Source: Notamacropus eugenii (lineage: Eukaryota; Chordata; Mammalia; Diprotodontia; Macropodidae). Taken from it: a DNA stretch of 64,000 nt. The first letter of the stretch is position 1, and each line of letters starts with the position of its first letter. A model generated the notes under the pieces. That model was given only the letters and a program-made list of their open reading frames with translations, was not told the DNA's origin and made no database searches. The translations under genes were made by a program, and so were the position numbers. Shown one piece after another: positions 22,500 to 33,776 of the stretch. The stretch spans positions 553,428,705 through 553,492,704 of the forward strand of contig NC_092872.1 of assembly GCF_028372415.1 (NCBI RefSeq), read 5' to 3'.

Positions 22500-23240
22500 T
22501 CTTAGTGTAGAAGCTGTGAAATCTTGTGTTATCTTGATTGTATTTCTACAATAAATTGTTTCTTTCTAGCTGCTTGTAATATTTTCTTCTTAATCTGGGA
22601 ACTCTGATATTTGGCTACAATATTCTTGGGAGCTTTCCTTTGGGGATCTCTTTCAGGGGTGATCAGTGAATTGTTTACATTTCTATTTTACCCTTTGCAT
22701 CCAGAATATCAGGGCAATTTTCCTTGATAATTTCTTGGAAGATGATGTCTAGGCTCTTTTTTTCATCATGGTTTTCAGGTAGACCAACAATTTAAAAATT
22801 ATCTCTCCTGGATCTATTTTCCAGGTCAGTTGTTTTTCCAATGAGATATTTCACATTGTCTTCTATTTTTTCATTCTTTTGGTTTTGTTTTATAACTTCT
22901 TGGTTTCTCATAAAGTCATTAGCTTTCATCTCCTCCATTCTAATTTTTAAAGAACTCTTTTCTTCAGTGAGCTTTTGAACCTCCTTTTCCATTTGGCTAA
23001 TTCTGCTTTTTAAAGCATTTTTCTCCTCATTGGCTTTTTGGACCTCTTTTGCCATTTGGATTAGTCTATTTTTAGAGGTGTTATTTTCTTCAGCACTTTT
23101 TTGGGTCTCCTTTAGCAAGCTGTTGACTCATTTTTCAGAATTGTCTTCAATTGCCCTCATTTCTCTTCTCAGTTTTTTCTCCTCCTCTCTTACCTGATTT
23201 TCAAAATCCTTTTTGAGCTCTTCCATGACCTAAGACAATT
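22500..23240 (-). pseudogene. HAL1 ORF1 remnant
   Basis: The best part of the frame (22792-23118) is a coiled coil rich in heptads: 'KEVQKANEEKNALKSRISQM', a second related repeat, 'EEKSSLKIRMEEMKANDFM', then 'TDLENRSRRDN' leading into the RRM-like domain. The continuing part ('PENHDEKKSLDI', then 'IIKENCPDI') is in another frame. The coil repeats a similar phrase about every 28 residues, which suggests growth by internal duplication. Confidence 0.8.
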
Positions 23241-24113
23241 GTATATTTTTTTGGAAGGTTTTGGATGTAGAAGCCTTGGCTTTGATGTCTTCATCTGATA
23301 GTATGCTTTGTTCTTCCTCATTGAAAAGGATGGAAGAAAATACCTTTTCACCAAGAAAGTAATGTTCTATAATCTTATTTTTTCCCCTTTTTGGGGCATT
23401 TTCCCAGCCACTTACTTGACTTTTGAGTCCTTTGTCAAGTGGAGAGTAAACTCTAGGAATTTGTAATTTCTCAGTAACTTCAAGGTGGCACAATCAAGGA
23501 AGTGGAGTGTACTCCTCTCCTGGCCTGCACTCTGGTCTGGGAGTAGCCACAAGTACTCTTTTCTGCCCTGGATCTGAGAATAGGATTCCCTCTCCACAGC
23601 TACAACCAGCTTCACCATGCCAGCATTCCTCCTTACCCCAGGATGGACACTCAGAACTGAGATCCAGATCAGCTGCTAGATTCTCCCAGGATCTTTAGTC
23701 CAAGGGTTCCAAAAGTGAATGCTGCTGCCAGGGCTGGGGCCAGACTGCATTCCCCTTTCACCCAGGTGAAAGAACTTTTTTACTGACCTTTGAAGCTGTC
23801 TTTGGTGTGTGTGGGTTGAGAAATCTGGGAACTGAAGCTGCTGCCCAAGATTCTGCACCCTGATGGCTCCTCCAGTACTGTCCATGATATGGGGCCCAGG
23901 CTGGGCTGCACTCCTCTCTAAGCCCTGTGCAATAGACCTTTCCTGTCAACCTTCCAGGTTGCCTTGGGCTGGAAATATCTTTCACTCTGTTGTCTTGTGG
24001 CTACTGTTCTAGAATTTGTTTAAAATCATTTTTTACAGATATTTCATGGGCTATGGTGGGAGAGCTAGAGCAGGTTCATCCTTCTACTCTGTCATCTTGG
24101 CTCCACCCCCTTT

Positions 24114-24128
24114 GATCTCAGTATTTTT
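24114..24128 (-). repeat. Target-site duplication (5' side) of HAL1
   Basis: 'gatctcagtattttt', partner of 21160-21174. Confidence 0.75.
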
Positions 24129-24129
24129 T

Positions 24130-25440
24130 AATAGAAATGATGATGGATGTAGAGTGGATAAAAACTTGATGGGAGAAGGAAAAGAGCATGAGCAACTTAT
24201 GAGATGACTGCCTTCAGTGGATAAAAAGTTAAAGATATGCCAACAACAAAGAAAAAAAGAGAAGTCACAGAAATTAAAAGATTAGAGAATATCAAGGAGA
24301 AGATAAAATCAAAAGGTTGCTTTCATGGGGGAACTCACATTTCTCTTAGTAATTTGTGCATCCCCTACTCTGGAACTACATTCTGTTGTGTCAAAATTTA
24401 TTTATTCTTTAGCTCTGCCTCTCCCTATGGAGTGTCACCAACTCTTTGATAAGGGGTAGACAGATTTGTATGTCTGTCAAAATTAGCTCTGAGACCCCAT
24501 ATATCAATTAGCTTTACTTCCTTTGAATTTGCTCTATTTCACAGGGTGCTATTTATTTAGCTTTGACATGTGGTGTCAGTTGTACATAGAAGCAGATAAG
24601 CAGACTTCAATAAGGCATATAGTATTTGCTCTTTGCATATAATCAAAAAGTAAATAAGCAGTGTGTGATTATCACAGAACAATGCATAAGAATAAATAAC
24701 ATGTCCAGCAAGCTGCAGCCAGCTTCCCTTCTAGGTCCTAAGAGGAAAGTTCTAGATCAGTATGGACCTATAAGTTCTATGATATACAGTTAGGATGTGT
24801 TTGGCTTCCCACTACTGAATCCCTTTGCAAAGGCAAAGGACTATAAATTCAATTTCCATCAATGTTCAACTCAAAGTTAGAAATTTTGCATCTAGAATTG
24901 TAGCTCAGACTGAACCAGAGAACTCAGAATAAACAGAAATTCAGGGAGGTTGATGTTTCTCCCTCTTTCTTCACGATTTAATCACAGGAAAGAACCTTTG
25001 CCTGCTTTGGGTCTCCAAAAGCCAATCAAGGAGCAGAATAAGTGGCCCAGCAGCCAGAAAGGAACAGAGGTGCCAATGGTCCCTGGCTTCCTCTCTGAGT
25101 GAATGCTATGGCTCCTCTCAGGCACAGCTCCATCTCCTTCCTCACTTCCTGTCACAATCCCTAGCCAAGTCCCCAAACCTCCAAGCCACAGCGTGGGGCA
25201 GTGGAAGACAGAAAGAAAAAAAAGACATTGCAAAGGAGTATGAAATTCTGCAGAAGAGTAAAGAATGAGCTCTGATAAAATACCACTGGAATTTTCAAAT
25301 ATGGAAGTTGCTAATGACCTGAAAGAGAAAGCAATCTCACTTGAGCAGTGAGGATGAAAGTCAGATTGTAAGACACTGAGAAGTGAGCATAGACATTATC
25401 AGGAATTAGGGAACAGTAAGAAATGAGATGACAACATTTA
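24130..25440. other. Unassigned, mostly non-repetitive sequence
   Basis: No repeat family recognised. The part near 25.0-25.2 kb is GC-richer. It holds a short minus-strand open frame without family features or convincing splice sites. Confidence 0.35.
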
Positions 25441-25449
25441 AACATTTTC

Positions 25450-25636
25450 AGACTTGTCCTATAATCTTGAAAAAGTTGCTTCAATTCTGTAAGTCTCAGT
25501 TTCCTCAATTGTAAAAATGAAGGGGCTAGATTGAGAGTCAGAACCAGGGGCAGATGAAGTAAGTACTCACCAAGGTTTCAAAACAAAGTCAAGTGCAGGT
25601 CTGATGTCATGGTCTTCTTCGGCAACAAAGGATGAA
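25450..25636 (+). repeat. SINE 3' part
   Basis: It contains 'taagtctcagtttcctcaat', then a diverged middle, and ends with 'gatgtcatggtcttcttcgg' followed by 'caacaaaggatgaacacaa'. That is the tail of a marsupial SINE variant. Confidence 0.65.
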
Positions 25637-25877
25637 CACAAGATGCATATGTGTTCCAAGGTGCTTGGGGACAACAATAGACCTTTCTAATTTTTTATAA
25701 GTTCATATTTTTAATACCAAAATATTCCCTTCTTGTAATATAAGGATTTGTAAATCAATGTCATAGCACTTTATGTTACAATGAAAATACAAAAGCTCAA
25801 ATGGGTAAAAATATAAAAAAGGCACAATTCTCAAACCTAACACATGGTGCATATGTAGGATGGGTGATTCCTGCTAC

Positions 25878-25900
25878 ACTGCCCTCTAGCACTGGCTATA
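25878..25900 (-). promoter_or_regulatory. Weak CTCF-like motif
   Basis: 'cactgccctctagcactgg' resembles the reverse complement of the CTCF core in its 'tgccctctag' part, but the flanks deviate. It lies just outside recognised repeats. Confidence 0.3.
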
Positions 25901-27060
25901 CTTTCTTTCATACTCCCTGACAAACTGATCCTAGAGTGGAAGGCCAAATACCCCTTGCTCCACTTTGTCAATTCTAGACTGACATTTCACCTTCTTTACT
26001 TAGCAAACTTTCCTCTTTTGATGTACACTCAATCAAAATGTTTTACCTGATCAAAAATACGGTAAATATAGTACACTGACCCCTGATCATTCTCCAACTT
26101 TTCTCAAGCCTCACCATTGTGCTGCCTGGGTATGTTACAAATTTATGTTATTGTTGGTCAGTTGTGTCCATCTTTTTATGACCCCATTAGGGGTTTCTTG
26201 ACAAAGATACTGGAGTGGTTAGCTATTTCCTTCTCCAGCTCATTTGACAGATGAGGAAAGTGAGGCGAATAGGGTTAAGTGACTTGCCCAAGGTCACACA
26301 GCTAGTAAGTGTCTAAGGCCAGATTTGAACTTAGGAAGATGAGTCTTCCTACCCCCAGACCTGGCACTTTACCTGTTGTGCCACCTAACTGACCCATGCT
26401 ACCTAGCTGCCCAAGATTTATGTTATCCAACTTCAATTGGGCCCTTACTGCAGGAGGCAGGCTTGTCCTTAAGTGATTCTCCTTCTCAGTCCCCAAAGAA
26501 ATTATTTCAAACTTCCTTTTCCCTTCTCAAACCTTCATAACTCTCTCCCACTAAGCCTAAGTCCTTTATCTAAGGACCTTCACCTCTTACTTTACAAAAA
26601 AAGAAAGTCCATCAACATAAGTTCCCTCTTTTCCCATTATCTCCATCTCTTATAAATTTTGTGGCTTTCTTATTACGTTTTCTCTTTTGAATATCGCTAT
26701 TTATTTGTGGTAGAAATAGTCTAATCCTCCTTCCCTCCTCTTCAATCGTTGCTTTAGCTCTCAAAGTCCCCCTGCCCCCAACTATTTTTGTTTTTTAAAT
26801 CAAGTCTCCATAAGAATTTATTTTGGTTGACCAGTGTTTCCTCAATTGTATCTTCTCTTAAATCAGCCTTCAACTTTTCTCTTTCTGCCCCACCTTGTTT
26901 CCCTGTTTACTTTCTTTTACATTTCTGCAATTCCCTTTCTCCTACCCCAGACTTTTCTTTCTTCACTCATACAGAATGAGGGTCATATGACCAGCCTCCT
27001 CTCATGCCCCAGCTCAGTGATTGTATCCTGTAATGGCACAAATATGACTAATAGTGAAGT
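25900..27060 (+). mobile_element. L2 LINE ORF2 remnant
   Basis: Plus-strand landmarks of L2 follow in order. A 'gaccttcacctcttacttta' block (DLTSYF-type peptide of L2) is followed by 'aaaaagaaagtccatcaaca'. Pyrimidine-rich stretches such as 'atcagccttcaacttttctc' and 'acatttctgcaattcccttt' come later. Old, frame-broken, and interrupted by a WALLSI SINE at 26150-26418. Confidence 0.5.
26150..26418 (-). repeat. WALLSI SINE, near full length
   Basis: Reverse orientation. The tail 'gttggtcagttgtgtcc' is at the left, then 'gaccccattaggggtttctt', 'aaggtcacacagctagtaag', and the head 'cacctaactgacccatg' at the right. A second 'gctacctagctgcccaa' follows, as if the head were duplicated. Confidence 0.9.
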
Positions 27061-27086
27061 CACCCTCTTTCATGTCAAACATATAA

Positions 27087-27190
27087 CTTTCCTTTCTTTT
27101 TTTCTTTTCTCTTTTTTCTTTTCTTTCTTTACCCTTCGTTTGTTTTTTCTTTACTTCCTTTTCTTTTCTCTTTTTTCCTTTCTTTTGTCT
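27087..27190 (+). repeat. Pyrimidine-rich tract (TTTCTTTT)n
   Basis: About 100 bases of almost pure C/T. Complementary frames read as lysine/glutamate runs and are not genes. Confidence 0.85.
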
Positions 27191-27457
27191 TAAAAAAATG
27201 AACACCTATGACCTGATTATGTCTTATTCTTTATTACCTTAGAAATGCTGTGCTTCTGAAGGGATAATAGTTTTCTCTTTTCAGGGTAAAAAAACAAACA
27301 CTTAATCCTTTCAAGTTGCTCAAACTTGATTACTTTTTTAAAAATTATCTTTTAAATTTGCTAGATTTTGCACCATGCATGCTGTTTTGTAGTCCTTTTT
27401 TCTTGTGTTTTTAATTCGGAGGGGGTTAAAAATGCGTATTTTTCCCAAATAACTTGT

Positions 27458-27471
27458 AAAAATGTAGCTCT
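27458..27471 (+). repeat. Target-site duplication, left, of RPL8 retrocopy
   Basis: 'aaaaatgtagctct', identical to 28267-28280. Confidence 0.85.
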
Positions 27472-28266
<795 letters not shown>

Positions 28267-28280
28267 AAAAATGTAGCTCT
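28267..28280 (+). repeat. Target-site duplication, right, of RPL8 retrocopy
   Basis: 'aaaaatgtagctct', directly following (and partly merged with) the poly(A) tail. Confidence 0.85.
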
Positions 28281-28289
28281 TAAAGAAAA

Positions 28290-29225
28290 CACTTCGATGA
28301 CTATTTGAGCTATTGTAGCAGCAGCTGAAGCATGGATGTCAAGTATTTCAAGGATCTTTCAAATCCACAATGAAATAGGACAAAGGACAGAGAGTACAAT
28401 TAAAAATTTTAAAAAAAGAACACCAAGAGTCAACTAAATATTGTTATGAAATAGCCTATTTAACTCAAAGAAGTGAAGCAGAGACCTACATTGAGACCTG
28501 GCAGCTGATGGGATCATTATTGATTCTTCTAAAGTAGGGAATGGTCTTTTTGAAGCTAGAAAAAATTCAAGGAAATAAAATCAAGAAAAAAAAACAGAGG
28601 TTGTTATTGCTATAGAGAACAAAAATGTTTTTCATAAGGAATGTAATTTAATGAATATTGGCAGAAAAGTTAATTTTTGCTGATGAAACTCACTTTTTAA
28701 CTCAAGTGGAAAAACTATTGTTAGAATATGTCCAGATGAAATGTGGCTGCATTGATCAGATTGTAAAATATCCGCTTAATTTTTTTTAAGACTTTATTTT
28801 TTAAAAATTTTAGTGGGCCTAGAAGCTTTTTTCCCCCAGGCCTTCCACTCTGATAAAAATATTGGTGTATATAGAAGTAGTATTATACCAAAATCACTCA
28901 AATTCTCTAAATGGAAATGAAATACTGTAAGAAAGCATTGCACTATTCCACTTGTCATGAAAAGCTAAGGATTGCAAGGAATATGCTTCAATGGCCTTGA
29001 AATTTGTCTGATTTAAACCTTGCTGAAAACTTATAGAGTATTATCAAAGCTTTACCTGTGTAACTTGACTTCCTTAAAGGTTTACTTAATATGCAATTTG
29101 ACCAAAGTGTGGTTTCATGCTAAGAAATGGAAGAATACCTGTCAAAATCTTATGAATTCAATGCTAGGGAGTATAACAAACGAATACAGAAAAAAAAAAG
29201 AAAGAAATGCTGGATACTAAAAATA
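28290..29225 (+). mobile_element. Tc1/mariner-type DNA transposon remnant
   Basis: Translated islands resemble a Tc1-like DDE transposase. 'WLHQSDCKI'-like sequence comes first. Near 28.94-29.04 kb 'LHYSTCHEKLRIARNMLQWP' is followed by 'NLSDLNLAENL' and 'SIIKALPV'. This is the layout of the DNAPCHTA ... WPAQSPDLNPIENLW ... IK block with the second and third acidic positions. Many stops interrupt it. An upstream part (28.3-28.6 kb) fits the DNA-binding region loosely. Terminal inverted repeats were not found, so the ends are estimates. Confidence 0.7.
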
Positions 29226-29229
29226 AATT

Positions 29230-29825
29230 AGATATAAAAGTACAAGTTTTATTGTATAAATTGTGCTATTTTACTTTGCCATAGCTATTTTTAACATCAC
29301 CACAGAGCTCTTTTTTTTGTTGTTTGATTTTTCATTTATGATAATATTCTTTTCAGGATAATTTATTTTTAGATGAAGGTTTTCATATTCCAATATTTTC
29401 TTATCTTTCATCTTCACTCTACTGAAAACTTGGATTTCATCCTTTAATTTTCCAGCTCTAATAGATGAGCTTTCACCTGGTCTTGCTGAGGTCTGGGTAT
29501 CTCTGCCACTTCCCAAAACTCCCTTCATGCTGGCCCTGTTCTCTGACCACCTCCAATGCAATGGAATTTGCAATCCATCTATGAGTAACACAACTCTGAT
29601 AAATGAATTTTTGCCTTATCTTGTTGGGGCCCAGGCCTCCATATTCCCTGGCTTTCTCCTCACTTATGCTACTGTGTAGTGGTGATTATGGCTAAGCAGC
29701 ATAGTCCTTGAGCATGAGGGTGTCAAACAAGGTGGTCATGGTTTCTGAGGACTTTATAAGTATTAAGATGGGTAACCAAAAATAATTATTTCAATTGGGT
29801 AGTTTCTAGGAAAGTTCTGATTTTG
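29230..29825. other. Unassigned sequence
   Basis: The first ~100 bases could be the end of the Tc1-like element. The rest, including a short minus-strand open frame near 29.27-29.59 kb, shows no family resemblance. Confidence 0.35.
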
Positions 29826-29829
29826 TGAT

Positions 29830-30000
29830 CAATATGCTGGCTTTCTTTCCTAGTTTTCTTTCATCTGCAACAGGAAGTATGATATCTATGCCTCTATCCA
29901 AATCATTGATTAAAAAAGTGCAGAACCCAGGTCAGAACCTTGGGATACTCTTCCAGAGGTCTCTTTTCAAGAAAAGCTTATCTAGCTGAATGAACTGGTT
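29830..30000 (-). repeat. CR1/L3 ORF2 fragment, minus strand
   Basis: Antisense landmarks 'gatatctatgcctctatcc', 'aaatcattgattaaaaaag' and 'cttgggatactcttccagag' match the CR1/L3 RT region. Confidence 0.6.
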
Positions 30001-30029
30001 ATGTTCTCCCTAGACAATAGAAGATAAAG

Positions 30030-30400
30030 TTTCATAATGCCTGTGTCTTCAAGTATTTGAAGACCTGTGGAAGAGGAAGTATTTTCAGCTTGTCCTCTGA
30101 GGGATGAACCCCAAAAGCAAGGGTAAAAATTGCTGCTAGCACAATTTTGACCTGATGAAAGGAAACATTTACTAACAAAAATTATCCAAAAAGTAGAATA
30201 AGTGCCTAGAAAGATTTCAGGCTTTGTCTTCCTGGAGGTTTTCAGGACAAAGCTAGAAGACCATTTTTCAATGATCTTTCAAGGAAAAGATTCTTGGTCA
30301 TATGTGAGTAATATTAGTGGGTCTCTGACATCCCTTCCCACTTGGAGAAATGAAAGTTCTATATTAAGCACTGAGGGGAAAGTATTATGTTTTATTTATC
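30030..30400 (+). repeat. CR1/L3 LINE 3' end, plus strand
   Basis: Sense-strand order of the CR1/L3 3' UTR: 'gtcttcaagtatttgaagac', then 'aggaagtattttcagcttg', 'aattatccaaaaagtagaat' and 'tcttcctggaggttttcag'. It lies back to back with the oppositely oriented fragment just upstream. Confidence 0.6.
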
Positions 30401-30746
30401 TCTATCATTTTTACCCCCACTATTTTAAGTTGTTTGCTTTAATATTCTGTTCTCCTTCCTAATTAATTTTGGATGGGACAGACTCAAGCATCAAGGCAGA
30501 CAAAAAAACTATAGGAAATCTGCAAAACTTTCATTGCTTGTTGAGCATATATGAGTGTAAAGTCACTCAAAGAGATAAATTCATTTGATTTTGGAAGTGC
30601 TTAATAGATATTGCTGAGACTCTGTTCAAAACTCTAGACAAGGCAATCAGGAAAAGGTCAACTGATGGCACTTTCCCAGATCTCAACAGAATTTAAATAT
30701 TGGAGCATTGTAGCCAAAACACCCTAGCTTGATTTTATGGCGAGGC

Positions 30747-30770
30747 GGGGGGGGGGGGGGGGGGGGGGGG
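30747..30770 (+). repeat. Uninterrupted run of 24 G
   Basis: Pure poly(G) preceded by 'cgaggc'. It is a potential G-quadruplex site, or a sequencing/assembly artefact. Confidence 0.9.
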
Positions 30771-30965
30771 ACAATTTAACCAAAGGGAGAGTATAAAAGA
30801 AAATTAATCTGGTGTGTCCCCTGATCAGTCTTTATAAAGTTAAACATGGGCCTTTGTCTGACTCAGGAAAGCAGCTCCGTATGGAGAATGTGAGCATGGT
30901 CCAACGTTGTCTGGAAGACAAAATCAAGTAATTGAGTTTCTGGAACTGAGGCTTTGCCCAACCTA

Positions 30966-31039
30966 CATGGATGGATGCATGGATGGATGGATGGATGGAT
31001 GGATGGGTGGATGGATGGATGGATGGATGGATGGATGGA
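30966..31039 (+). repeat. (ATGG)n microsatellite
   Basis: About 18 tetranucleotide units with two single-base variants. Frames in all registers read as MDGW or HPSI repeats and are not coding. Confidence 0.95.
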
Positions 31040-31259
31040 AGGCACTTAGAAGGAAAGATTCTTGTTGGAGAAGCCTCTTATCCTCTTGATATTTTAAAAA
31101 AGCAAGCTAATAGGTCAATTCATTTGTTTTTGGTGTTCTTTAGGCTTTTTACTTGGGCTGTCTTTTGTGACCTGAATCTAGATGGGAGATAGCTTGTACA
31201 GGCAAGTCTTTCTTCACCCTCAGCAATTGGTAATTGCCACCTTGAGTCAGAAGCACATA

Positions 31260-31570
31260 TTCCTGGTTCAGCGTTTATACATTAATTGAATTTTAAATAA
31301 AATATTCCTTGTGTGTACTGTATTCAAGACACTGCATTAAGCACTGGAGATATAAAGATGAAAAATGTCACAGTACTTGACCTCAAAGTTTACTACATAA
31401 GGGGGAGAGGGATAATGCAAACAGCTATGATAATTAAGACTTGATGGCACAAAGGAGAGTTTCTTCAAAAGTGATTTAGTATGAGTTGAAGAAAAGATCA
31501 CTTTCACCTGAGATATTAAAGGAGGCATCCTGAAGGAGGTAGAATCAGAAATAGGCTTTAACAAAAAAGA
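31260..31570 (+). repeat. L2 LINE fragment
   Basis: 'cattaagcactggagatata', 'acttgacctcaaagtttact' and 'aggaggcatcctgaaggagg' follow the L2 order upstream of its 3' end. Confidence 0.65.
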
Positions 31571-31603
31571 ATTTATTTAGATGATGAGAAGGTGTTTTGC
31601 ACA

Positions 31604-31652
31604 GTCTACATATATACATATACATACACACACACATATATATAGAGAGAGA

Positions 31653-31692
<40 letters not shown>
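31604..31692 (+). repeat. (TA)n/(GA)n/(CA)n microsatellite
   Basis: Mixed tract ending in a (CA)n run at about 31654-31692. Confidence 0.95.
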
Positions 31693-31694
<2 letters not shown>

Positions 31695-31699
31695 AAGAT

Positions 31700-32220
31700 T
31701 GAGAAAGAAAACCACACAGATAAGATTAAATAGTTATTCTTCCAGAGTCATCTCAACCTCCCTCTGTAATGATTGTTCAAGAGGAATTTTGTAAAAAGAC
31801 TAGCTAAACATTGCAATCTGGCTTGTATCACCCATTTGAAGATTTTACAAAGCATTCTTTCCTTAGATTTATTATCGTTATTTTGGGGCTTTCACTGAAA
31901 ATAAAGGATTTACCAAGTCTTAAAGCTGCAGTGGTATGTGGGAAGACTGCACCCTGCTGGCTATATGCGGCACTGATTAGAAAGGCACTAACTGTGAATC
32001 TAATCCTTTATAAAACCTAACTTTCCTAAGTCAAGTATCATGATCCATTTCTATAGGAATGAAAAATTTGATATTTGTTCTTCTTTTTAAAAATTGCTTA
32101 GCTTATTTTTACTTGAGAAAGAAATTCAATGAATTTTATTACTACAAATTTAAATATAACTTTTGAAATTCTATTTTTAATTTCTCAAGTCTATAACCTC
32201 CTTCTATTTAACCAACCTTA
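31700..32220. other. Unassigned sequence
   Basis: AT-rich, with no supported gene or repeat. A GC-richer patch near 31.93-31.98 kb has no clear assignment. Confidence 0.35.
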
Positions 32221-32224
32221 TTCA

Positions 32225-32345
32225 ATTAAAAACACTCTCATTAAATATTTACCGTGTGCACAACACCGTGGTAGGCAGAAGTTAAGGTAGAAAGAATCAA
32301 TGTAACAGGGTCCCTGCCCACATGAACCTTATGCTCTAGTGATCT
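32225..32345 (+). repeat. L2 LINE fragment
   Basis: 'ctcattaaatatttaccgtg', 'gtccctgcccacatgaacc' and 'ttatgctctagtgatcta' are in L2 order. Confidence 0.65.
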
Positions 32346-32419
32346 ATAAATGGTAAATATTCTATCAGGACTCACAAAAATCTAAAAGGGGGGAAATGTC
32401 CACCTTATTTACATAGAAT

Positions 32420-32760
32420 GAGATTCATTCATTCAGCATATTTTTATTGAGTCTTGTTCTATACTTACTTCTCAGTTTTGGTTGTCAGAGGTAGACTAGG
32501 TGACCTCTAAGGTCCTTTCCAGGTTTAAATCTCTTATTCTACAGTCTTATTAGCACTAAGGAAAATACACTGATAAAAAAGAAATGGCTTAGTCTTTGTC
32601 CTCATGGAATTTATAGCCTAGACAATCACAAAATTCTAGAATGTTAGAACTGGAAGTGACCTTTGAGATAAAATTAATCCAAGACTCTTATTTAATAGAG
32701 GAGGAAACTAAGACCTGGATGGGGAAGATGATTTATCCGTTGACATATACATATATACTC
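32420..32760 (+). repeat. MIR/Ther SINE fragments
   Basis: A tail piece 'gactaggtgacctctaaggt' lies near 32.50 kb. A second copy lies near 32.63-32.74 kb with 'gttagaactggaagtgacc' and 'tagaggaggaaactaagacc'. Confidence 0.6.
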
Positions 32761-32769
32761 TATATATTG

Positions 32770-33440
32770 GATTGTCAAAGGAGATGGCCTGACATTTAGG
32801 AAGACTCTAACCAGGCTCCAGAATGTAGCAGCAAGATTTATAAGAATACTTTCACTTGGAGTGGCAGGACCGTGACTTGGGGGTAAGGGGAGCAGAATTC
32901 TGTGGGGCTCATTCTTGAATGGAGCCAGAGGTAGCTGCAAGTGGTAGTGGCCTACTTGAGGTAGAGAAAGGAGCTGTGGGACAAAAGAGTAGCAAGGCTG
33001 CTTTCATCCATTAAGTAGAAGCAACAACACTTACTACAGCATGGAAGAGATGGATCATTGGTCTTTCTTCCTTAGAAGATGAATATATACACCAGAGTTT
33101 TCAGTTCTTTAAAGTTATTTATTGTTTTAAGCAGTATTTTAGGAAGCTTATTCCTGTTATCTGATCTATTTTAATTACTTTTAATTCATGTAAATTAGCA
33201 ATTGAGTATAGAGGGATTGCAATGGAGGAAGCAAATGAGTAGTTTGGAATACAATGAACTTAACTGGGACAGAGATCTAAAACCTTGTTCCAAAAGTTAG
33301 AGATTTACCTAACTGAGGGATCTAAAAAAGAGCAGAGAGCCACAAAACTTTTGATTCACATTTTTAACAACACCCTAAAAAGCAAAGTTAATTTGCATTC
33401 AGGTCTTTTCCCCTTTGTACTAGGCTAAATGAGTGCCATA
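32770..33440. other. Unassigned sequence
   Basis: No gene or repeat that I can name. The 32.8-33.0 kb part is GC-richer and could be an unrecognised old element. Confidence 0.3.
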
Positions 33441-33448
33441 TTTACATG

Positions 33449-33510
33449 TCAGTCTGTCTGTCTATCTATCTAATCTAATATAGCTAGACAGCTATCTATA
33501 CATCTGTCTT
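33449..33510 (+). repeat. (TCTA)n-like microsatellite
   Basis: 'gtctgtctgtctatctatct' followed by degenerate units, abutting the SINE tail. Confidence 0.85.
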
Positions 33511-33520
33511 GATAGCTACA

Positions 33521-33771
33521 ATTGTTTTTCAGTTGTGTCAGACGTTTTGTGATCCCATTTGGGGATTTTTTTTGGCAAAAATGCTATAGTGGTTTGCGAT
33601 TTCTTTCTCCAGGTTATTTTACAGGTGAGGAAAGTAAATCAAACAGGCTTAAGTGATTTGCCCAGGGTCACACAACTACTAAGTGTCCGAGGCAAGATTC
33701 AAACTCACAAAAATGAATCCTGCCTCTAGGTCTGCCACTCTATCCACCGTACTACCTAGTTTCCCTGACAT
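33521..33771 (-). repeat. WALLSI SINE, near full length
   Basis: The tail is at the left ('tttttcagttgtgtcagacg', 'gatcccatttggggattttt') and the head at the right ('ctctatccaccgtactacct'). Its head directly faces the truncated 3' end of the L1. Confidence 0.9.
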
Positions 33772-33776
33772 GTTGT

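Larger units (their letters stand above)
21175..24113 (-). mobile_element. Near full-length HAL1 (half-L1) LINE
   Basis: On the minus strand the element begins with 'ggtggagccaagatgac' and a long 5' UTR, then ORF1 (about 23.3 to 22.5 kb). A spacer with microsatellites follows, then an L1-type 3'-UTR block ('gcttgttttctcaatgaggg'), a second spacer copy, and the end 'gttgagaactgaaagataaa'. No ORF2 endonuclease or RT sequence is present. It is bounded by a 15-bp target-site duplication, so the ORF2-less structure is the inserted form and not a later deletion. Confidence 0.85.

Noticed and set aside
26834-27205. 119-codon plus-strand frame and a lysine-rich minus-strand frame
   Set aside because: The C/T-rich tract and L2 remnant explain both.
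30863-31192. Overlapping frames over the ATGG microsatellite
   Set aside because: MDGW and HPSI repeats are translations of a tetranucleotide repeat.
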